Assembly: GCF_007993865.1 (NCBI RefSeq) | Contig: NZ_VIUH01000021.1 | Location: 25,731-89,730 of the forward strand | Source of the DNA: Pseudomonas sp. SJZ079 | GTDB taxonomy: Bacteria; Pseudomonadota; Gammaproteobacteria; Pseudomonadales; Pseudomonadaceae | Length of the DNA: 64,000 nt | Reading direction: 5' to 3' | In this document: positions 58,167 through 64,000 of the stretch, one piece after another | Layout of the letters: each line of letters opens with the position of its first letter | Position numbering within the stretch: position 1 is the stretch's first letter | Program-made: the position numbers and the translations under genes | Notes under the pieces: generated by a model | The model's database searches: none | Told to the model about the DNA's origin: nothing | What the model saw: only the letters and a program-made list of their open reading frames with translations

Positions 58167-58853
58167 TCAGTCCAGCGCGGCACGCTTCACCGGCCCGCAC
58201 GCGGTTTGATAGTGGTTCAGCAGGCGCTGGAACCAGACCCCCACTGCAGAATCCGTGGCCCAAGGCTGCGTACCCAGGCACCAGGCCCAAAAGAACAGAC
58301 CGCCGACCAGATAGTCGCTTCCGGCGGGTGCCTCGCCATCCAGATAGGGTTGCTCCGCCAGCCAGGCCTCCAGCGGCGCCAGCGCCTGTTTGAGTTGCAC
58401 GGCACCGGCCTCGGGGTCGGCGAAGGCCTCCAGGGTGGCGCCCAGGGCCTTCTCCCGAGTGCTGCGGAAATAGTCTTTGTCCGCCGCGTCGATCACCGCG
58501 AACACCCGCGGCAGCAGGACCTTGAGCAACGGCATGCGCACGGCATGAAAGATCACCCGTTCGAGCAACGCCGCGCGGCTTTCGGCCAGGCCCGCACCCA
58601 ACAGCGGCTTGTCCGGATAGGTGCGGTCCAGGTAGCGAAAGATCGCCACGCTGTCATGCACCACGCTATCACCGTCGCGCAGCACCGGTACCTGCTGCTG
58701 ACCGGAGCAGGCCAGCGGCTGCTTGTCGGTGAAGCGCAGCGGCCGGCTCTCGAACTCCAGCCCTTTGTGCAGCAGCGCCAGGCGCACGCGCCAGCAGTAA
58801 GGGGAAAACAGCAACTGGGGATCGGCCCCACGTAATTCAAACAGTTCGCGCAT
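58167..58853 (-). CDS. GST-fold protein, second of a pair
   Basis: 228 residues from MRELFELRGADPQLLFSPYCWRVRLAL (58853). The thioredoxin half has SPYCW and QQQVPVLRDGDSVVHDSVAIFRYLDRTYP; the helical half follows (PEAGAVQLKQALAPLEAWLAEQPYLDG). The N-terminal Cys (SPYCWRV) is unusual compared with the Ser/Tyr types and may make it a glutaredoxin-like member. The upstream frame to 58883 adds ten residues; the start is uncertain. Confidence 0.85.
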   Translation of the reverse strand: MRELFELRGADPQLLFSPYCWRVRLALLHKGLEFESRPLRFTDKQPLACSGQQQVPVLRDGDSVVHDSVAIFRYLDRTYPDKPLLGAGLAESRAALLERVIFHAVRMPLLKVLLPRVFAVIDAADKDYFRSTREKALGATLEAFADPEAGAVQLKQALAPLEAWLAEQPYLDGEAPAGSDYLVGGLFFWAWCLGTQPWATDSAVGVWFQRLLNHYQTACGPVKRAALD

Positions 58854-59287
58854 ATCACACACCCTCGGGTTAGAACCGCTCAATCCAGGTTTAGCTGAGT
58901 CATCACGCGCTCCGTGCAGCGTGCAGCGTGATGCCGATAGGGGTCGCCGTCACCGCGGTCGGCCAATGGCGGCCCGCTAACCGAACAGTCGGCAAGACAG
59001 CCCCAGAGCCCGGGCGAGAGGCGTTGAGCCACAGAAACGCTGAGCGGAGAATTTAGAACCGATCAGTCCCAAAATCAAGCACCGCTCTATCTGGCCGCAT
59101 TGCGCAGCCAAGGGTGCTTCACGACCGCTCTCAGTCGTCCGCAGATGGACGGGCTCGGGGGAGCCACAGGGAGGATGGAGGCCGAGCCACGCGCCCTAGC
59201 GTGGCGTATCAGGCCCGTCCACCAGAGTCGCCGGGCTAGACGCCGGCGCGCTGGACCGCTCCAGTAGCCGGATTTAGCGCCAACGCC
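58854..59287. other. Intergenic between the GST pair and slipin operon
   Basis: About 430 bp. It contains the leader of the GST pair and the 3' side of the slipin operon. GC-rich with no convincing gene, repeat or terminator. Confidence 0.45.
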
Positions 59288-60040
59288 CTAGCGCTTCAGC
59301 TCGGCCATGCCTTGCAACAGCTCGATTGGCAGCGGGAAGACAATGGTCGAGCTCTTGTCGGTGGCGATGTTGCTCAGGGTTTGCATGTAACGCAGTTGCA
59401 TGGCGCCCGGCTGACGACCGAGCATCTCGGCGGCCTGCATGAGTTTCTCCGAGGCCTGCAATTCGCCTTCGGCGTGAATCACCTTGGCTCGGCGTTCGCG
59501 TTCGGCTTCGGCCTGTTTGGCGATGGCGCGGATCATCGACTCGTCGAGGTCGACGTGCTTGATCTCGACGTTGGCCACCTTGATGCCCCAGGCATCGGTC
59601 TGCGCGTCGAGCACCTGCTGGATATCGACGTTGAGCCGCTCGCGTTCGGCGAGCATCTCGTCCAGCTCATGCTTGCCGAGCACCGCCCGCAGGGTGGTTT
59701 GCGACAACTGGCTGGTCGCGCCGTGGTAATCCTCGACCTGGATAATCGCCTTCTGCGGGTCGAGTACACGGAAGTAGATCACCGCATTGACCTTGACCGA
59801 GACGTTATCGCGGGAGATCACGTCCTGGGTCGGCACATCCAGCACGATGGTCCGCAGATCGACCCGCACCATCTGCTGGATCACCGGAATGATGATCACC
59901 AATCCCGGCCCCTTGACCTTCCAGAAGCGCCCGAGCTGGAACACCACGCCCCGTTCGTACTCGCGCAGAATACGGAAGGCCGAGGCCAACAAGGCGATCA
60001 ACAGCGCCGCCAGGGCGGCAAAACTCAGTTCAAAACCCAT
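59288..60040 (-). CDS. Slipin / stomatin-like SPFH membrane protein
   Basis: 250 residues with an N-terminal membrane segment (FELSFAALAALLIALLASAF) and SPFH domain (REYERGVVFQLGRFWKVKGPGLVIIIPVIQQMVRVDLRT, with TQDVISRDNVSVKVNAVIYF). The C-terminal helix has QAEAERERRAKVIHAEGELQAS. It forms a typical pair with the NfeD-type protein whose gene ends 2 bp upstream. Such pairs organise membrane microdomains. Confidence 0.95.
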   Translation of the reverse strand: MGFELSFAALAALLIALLASAFRILREYERGVVFQLGRFWKVKGPGLVIIIPVIQQMVRVDLRTIVLDVPTQDVISRDNVSVKVNAVIYFRVLDPQKAIIQVEDYHGATSQLSQTTLRAVLGKHELDEMLAERERLNVDIQQVLDAQTDAWGIKVANVEIKHVDLDESMIRAIAKQAEAERERRAKVIHAEGELQASEKLMQAAEMLGRQPGAMQLRYMQTLSNIATDKSSTIVFPLPIELLQGMAELKR

Positions 60041-60042
60041 GT

Positions 60043-61485
60043 CTACTCTCCTTGCGGCGGCGCCTCTTCAACCACGCCAACGTCCAGTAGCAAGCCCTTG
60101 CGCGCCAGTACCCGCACCTGTTGGCCCGGATGCAACGGCGCCTGGCTGAGCACTTGCCAGTGTTCTCCTTGCAGCAGCACCCAGCCACTCAACGAATTGT
60201 TTGGCTGCACCGCGCTGATTCTCGCCAGGCTGCCGACCAACTCGCTGTCGCCGCCGACCAGTGCCCGGCGCCTGGCGCGCAGGGCCATGCTGACGATGGC
60301 GAAAATCAGCAGGCCGGTGGTCAGCGCCAGGGTCGCGATCAGCGGCAGCGGAATACCAAAACCCGGCACCTCGGTGTCGATCAGAATCAAGGCGCCGAAG
60401 GCGAAGGCCACCACCCCGCCAATGCCGATCACGCCGAAACTCGGCATGAAGGCCTCGGCCGTGATGAAGGCGATCCCCAGCAGGATCAAGGCCACTCCGG
60501 CATAGTTCACCGGCAGCAGCTGCAAGGCGTACAGCGCGAGAATCAGGCAGATGCCGCCGAGCACCCCACCGACGCCGGTGCCCGGATTGGAGAACTCGAA
60601 GAACAGGCCGTAAACCCCGATCATCATCAACAACAGCGCCACGCTGGGATTGGTGATCACCGCCAGCAACTGCGTGCGCCAGTCCGGTACATGGCTGATC
60701 AAGGCGGCGCCTTCCGTTTGCAAGGTGACCTCGACGCCGGCGGCGTTGAAGGTTTTACCGTTCAGTTGCTTGAGCAGATCCGCCACATCGATGGCGAGGT
60801 AATCGACCACCTTGAGTTCGAGCGCTTCTTCGGCGGACAGGCTGACCGCCTCGCGCACCGCCTGCTCGGCCCATTCGGCATTGCGCCCGCGCATCTGCGC
60901 CAAGCCACGGATATAGGCCGAGGCATCGTTGATCTGTTTTTTGCTCAGGGTATCGCTCGGCGCGCCGGCTTTCCCGGCCTCGCCCTCGGAGGCTTTTGCT
61001 GATTTGTCGGCCTTATCGGCATTGTCGGCCTGGTCGCCCTTATCCGCGCTCTCCGGCTTGTCCGCCCCCGGCGACGGCGAACCCGGCATGCCGCCGATCT
61101 GCACCGGCGTGGCCGCACCGAGATTGGTGCCGGGCGCCATCGCCGCGATATGACTGGCATAGAGAATATAGGTACCGGCGCTGGCCGCCCGCGCGCCACT
61201 CGGTGCGACGAAGCTGGCGACCGGAATCGGGCTGGCGAGAATCGCCTTGATGATCGCGCGCATCGAGGTGTCCAGGCCGCCGGGCGTGTCGATACTCAGC
61301 ACCACCAGCTGTGCGCCATCGTCCAGTGCGCGGGCCAGGCCACGCACCACATAGTCGGCGCTGGCCGGACCAATGGCGCCGTCGACGCGCAATTCCACCA
61401 CCACAGCCGGGGCCGCCATCAGCCCCACCGGCAATAGCAGCAAGGCCAGCGCGAGGAGCAAACGGCGAATCAACGAACCTTTCAC
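60043..61485 (-). CDS. NfeD-family membrane-bound serine protease (ClpP-like)
   Basis: 480 residues from the GTG at 61485 (MKGSLIRRLLLALALLLLPVG, signal peptide), with GGAGAGG just upstream; an ATG at 61560 would precede the signal with an unlikely 25 residues. The ClpP-like domain has SIDTPGGLDTSMRAIIKAIL and APSGARAASAGTYI (catalytic Ser region). A linker rich in Asp/Lys/Ala (ADKPESADKGDQADNADKADK) interrupts it. Then four membrane segments and a C-terminal OB-type NfeD domain. It is the partner of slipin. Confidence 0.93.
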   Translation of the reverse strand: MKGSLIRRLLLALALLLLPVGLMAAPAVVVELRVDGAIGPASADYVVRGLARALDDGAQLVVLSIDTPGGLDTSMRAIIKAILASPIPVASFVAPSGARAASAGTYILYASHIAAMAPGTNLGAATPVQIGGMPGSPSPGADKPESADKGDQADNADKADKSAKASEGEAGKAGAPSDTLSKKQINDASAYIRGLAQMRGRNAEWAEQAVREAVSLSAEEALELKVVDYLAIDVADLLKQLNGKTFNAAGVEVTLQTEGAALISHVPDWRTQLLAVITNPSVALLLMMIGVYGLFFEFSNPGTGVGGVLGGICLILALYALQLLPVNYAGVALILLGIAFITAEAFMPSFGVIGIGGVVAFAFGALILIDTEVPGFGIPLPLIATLALTTGLLIFAIVSMALRARRRALVGGDSELVGSLARISAVQPNNSLSGWVLLQGEHWQVLSQAPLHPGQQVRVLARKGLLLDVGVVEEAPPQGE

Positions 61486-61725
61486 GGCCCTCTCCACGAC
61501 GGCCGCTGTGGGTGACACGTAACCGGCAAACTGCGGCTGTCTGTTTAGAGGATAGTCCAAACGTCCGCCAGCGCCCCGTCGCGCCGGTAAGCCCCAGCCC
61601 CGCTGAGCGCCGGCCGCCGACGCTCAGTGCCACACTGGTTTGATTCGGCTAAAAACGCGCGTGCCAGGCGCCCACCGACTCCGTTAGTCTGCTCACTAAT
61701 CACCCTGCACAGGTCGTTAGCCCAG

Positions 61726-63909
61726 ATGCCATCCGTGTCCCTCAGCCATTCCCTGCGCCGCCTCTGGGCGCTGGACAAGTTCAGCTACAGCCTGCGGGTG
61801 TTCATTGCCCTCGGCGGTAGCCTGCTGCTGTGCTGGTCGCAGGGCTGGATGCACGCCTTGATCCCGCTGTTTCTCGGGGTCATCGCCAGTGCCCTGGCCG
61901 AGACGGATGACAGCTGGCAAGGCCGGCTCATGGCCCTGCTGGTCACCCTGGGCTGCTTCAGCGCGGCGGCCTACACGGTCGAGCTGCTATTTCCCTATCC
62001 CTGGCTGTTCGTCAGCGCCCTGGCCCTGTCGAGCTTTGCCCTGACCATGCTCGGCGCCCTCGGCGAACGCTTCGCCACCCTCGGCTGGGCGACCCTGATC
62101 CTGGCGATCTACAGCATGATTGGCGTGGAACAGCGCGGCGGCAGCAGCGGTCTCGGCCCGCAACCGTTATTGCTGGTGGCGGGCGCCGCCTGGTACGGGC
62201 TGCTCTCGGTGATCTGGAATGCCCTGTTCGCCCACCAACCGGTGCAGCACAGCCTGGCCCGGCTGTTCCGCGAACTGGGCCGCTACCTCAAGCTCAAGGC
62301 TGCGCTGTTCGAACCGCTGCGCCAACTCGATGTCGAGGAGCGCCGCCTAGCCCTGGCCAAGCAGAACGGTCAGGTGGTGGCGGCGCTGAATGCGACCAAG
62401 GAAATCATCCTGCACCGGGTCGGCAATGGCCGGCCGGGCCCCAAGGTCGGCCGCTACCTGAAGCTGTACTTCCTCGCCCAGGACATCCATGAGCGCGCCA
62501 GCTCCTCGCACTACCCCTACAACGAACTGGCCGAGGCGTTCTTCCACAGCGATGTGCTGTTTCGCTGCCAGCGCCTGCTGCGCCTGCACGGCGAAGCCTG
62601 TCGGCGCCTGGCCCAGGCCATCGAACTGCGCCAACCCTTCGAATACCGCGAACTGTGCAGCCAGGCGCTGGATGACCTGCAGGCCTCCCTCGAGCACCTG
62701 CGCCTGCAGAGCAACCCGGCCTGGCGCCACCTGCTGCGCTCGTTGAATGCCTTGGCCGGCAACCTCAGCACCCTCGACCAGTTGCTGGGCAACGCCAGCA
62801 ACCCCGATGCCCTGGATGAGGAACAGGACAGCAGCCTGCTCGACCGCGAGCCGCACTCGCTAAAGGAGGTCTGGGAGCGCCTGCGCCTGCAATTGACGCC
62901 GACCTCGCTGCTGTTCCGCCACGCCCTGCGCCTGGCTATCGCCCTGACCGCCGGCTACGGCATGCTGCACTGGATTCATCCGGCCCAGGGCTACTGGATC
63001 CTGCTGACCACGCTGTTCGTCTGCCAGCCGAACTACGGCGCCACCCGGCGCAAGCTGGTGCAACGGATCGGCGGCACGGTGCTCGGCCTGGTGCTCGGCT
63101 GGGCGCTGTTCGACCTGTTCCCCAACCCACTGATCCAGGCGTTCTTCGCGGTCGCCGCCGGCGTCGCCTTCTTCGCCACCCGCAGCAGTCGCTACACCCT
63201 GGCCACGGCGGCCATCACCCTGTTGGTGCTGTTCTGCTTCAACCAGGTCGGCGATGGCTATGGCCTGATCATTCCACGGCTGGTCGACACCCTGCTCGGC
63301 AGCCTGATCGCCGGATTGGCGGTGTTCCTGATCCTGCCGGACTGGCAAGGCCGCCGCCTCAACCGCATGCTGGCCAATACCCTCAGCTGCAACAGCACTT
63401 ACCTGCGCCAGATCATCCAGCAGTACGCCAACGGCAAACGCAACGACCTGGCCTATCGCCTGGCCCGGCGCAACGCCCACAACGCCGACGCGGCGCTGTC
63501 GACCACCCTCGGCAACATGCTGATGGAGCCCGGTCATTTTCGTAAGGAGGCGGACATCGGCTTTCGCTTTCTGGTGCTCTCGCACACCTTGCTGAGCTAC
63601 CTGTCCGGGCTCGGCGCGCACCGTGGCGAAGCCCGCCTGGGCGATGACCAGCACCGCCTCATCGACAGCGCCGCGAGCCTCGCCGCCAGCCTCGATGGCA
63701 TTGCCCATAACCTGGCACAAGGGCAGCCAGTGGCGATTCACAGCGATGCCGAAGAGCAACTCGCGGTCGAACTGGAACAGCTGACGGAAGAACTGGATGA
63801 CCAGCAGCGTCTGCTCCAAACCCAGCTCGCGCTGATCTGCCGCCAGCTGGGCCCCCTGCGCACTCTCTGCGCCCATCTGCTCAGAGACCAGCACACAGCC
63901 GCACACTAG
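61726..63909 (+). CDS. yccS: YccS-type FUSC family membrane protein
   Basis: 727 residues from MPSVSLSHSLRRLWALDKFSYSLRVF. It has two blocks of membrane helices (residues ~20-170 and ~395-520) and cytoplasmic parts around them, the layout of YccS/YhfK/FUSC proteins related to aromatic-acid efflux AaeB. Typical motifs are HALRLAIALTAGYGMLHWIHPAQGYWILLTTLFVCQPNYGATRRKLVQRIGGT. An in-frame start at 61627 lies before the likely start and is not preferred. Exact substrate unknown. Confidence 0.92.
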   Translation: MPSVSLSHSLRRLWALDKFSYSLRVFIALGGSLLLCWSQGWMHALIPLFLGVIASALAETDDSWQGRLMALLVTLGCFSAAAYTVELLFPYPWLFVSALALSSFALTMLGALGERFATLGWATLILAIYSMIGVEQRGGSSGLGPQPLLLVAGAAWYGLLSVIWNALFAHQPVQHSLARLFRELGRYLKLKAALFEPLRQLDVEERRLALAKQNGQVVAALNATKEIILHRVGNGRPGPKVGRYLKLYFLAQDIHERASSSHYPYNELAEAFFHSDVLFRCQRLLRLHGEACRRLAQAIELRQPFEYRELCSQALDDLQASLEHLRLQSNPAWRHLLRSLNALAGNLSTLDQLLGNASNPDALDEEQDSSLLDREPHSLKEVWERLRLQLTPTSLLFRHALRLAIALTAGYGMLHWIHPAQGYWILLTTLFVCQPNYGATRRKLVQRIGGTVLGLVLGWALFDLFPNPLIQAFFAVAAGVAFFATRSSRYTLATAAITLLVLFCFNQVGDGYGLIIPRLVDTLLGSLIAGLAVFLILPDWQGRRLNRMLANTLSCNSTYLRQIIQQYANGKRNDLAYRLARRNAHNADAALSTTLGNMLMEPGHFRKEADIGFRFLVLSHTLLSYLSGLGAHRGEARLGDDQHRLIDSAASLAASLDGIAHNLAQGQPVAIHSDAEEQLAVELEQLTEELDDQQRLLQTQLALICRQLGPLRTLCAHLLRDQHTAAH

Positions 63910-64000
63910 GGTCTGTTGCCGTTTCATTCGCGGCCGCGCCGTAGCTTGTTTTTGCGCGAGGCAAGGCACGAGGAGCGCGGTTTGGTTGTTCCAAATGAGC
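63910..64000. other. 3' flank at window edge, no gene assigned
   Basis: 91 bp after the FUSC gene. TTTTTGCGCGAGGCAAGGC and similar text resembles intergenic repeats known in some pseudomonads, but no second copy is present here to confirm that. Confidence 0.3.

Overview
The window looks like a chromosomal segment of a Pseudomonas species. GC content is high, the intergenic spaces carry Pseudomonas-type REP palindromes, and the block from about 16.6 to 41.9 kb matches the known Pseudomonas pathway for choline, glycine betaine and dimethylglycine catabolism. The genus call is firm; the species is not determined. The gene order of the choline transport block, and the lack of sarcosine oxidase genes here, differ from what I recall for P. 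aeruginosa.

Region 1 (1-16.6 kb) is an accessory-type stretch. It holds a truncated TetR gene divergent from a short-chain dehydrogenase, a beta-class-like GST, catalase-peroxidase (katG), a GFA-type zinc protein, and a lone AT-richer gene of 959 codons (5732-8611). That gene fuses an alpha-solenoid, an APH-like kinase and a Tpt1/KptA RNA 2'-phosphotransferase domain. Next come DNA polymerase II (polB), a candidate alpha-helical pore-forming toxin, an NCS2 purine permease, and a second, nearly identical GST. Several small repeats sit here, including a 161-bp element with terminal inverted repeats.

Region 2 (16.6-41.9 kb) is a catabolic island built around betaine. BetA and BetB convert choline to glycine betaine, and GbcA/GbcB demethylate betaine to dimethylglycine. 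DgcA/DgcB with an ETF-like pair take dimethylglycine to sarcosine. GbdR is the AraC-type activator and BetI the TetR-type repressor. A serine dehydratase handles the downstream serine. CbcV/CbcW with three periplasmic binding proteins import choline or betaine. Three similar BetI-type operator candidates are visible: before betI, before betB, and unexpectedly before gbdR.

Region 3 (42-64 kb) is mostly housekeeping or scattered functions. It has a TldD/TldE-like protease pair, a zinc-ribbon membrane metalloprotease candidate, the RNA helicase DbpA, a dual-receiver diguanylate cyclase, a periplasmic solute-binding protein, a rhodanese and a TfoX-N protein. It continues with a macrodomain protein, a YhiN-type flavoprotein, a DJ-1/PfpI protein, an SLC13-type transporter with an internal TrkA-C region, a Tat-exported intradiol dioxygenase-like protein, alanine dehydrogenase, two GST-fold proteins, a slipin/NfeD pair and a YccS-type FUSC membrane protein.

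Most promising for undescribed biology are the solenoid-kinase-KptA fusion on its AT-rich insert, the pore-forming toxin candidate, the M19 dipeptidase homologue that has lost metal ligands inside the betaine operon, and the possible BetI control of gbdR.
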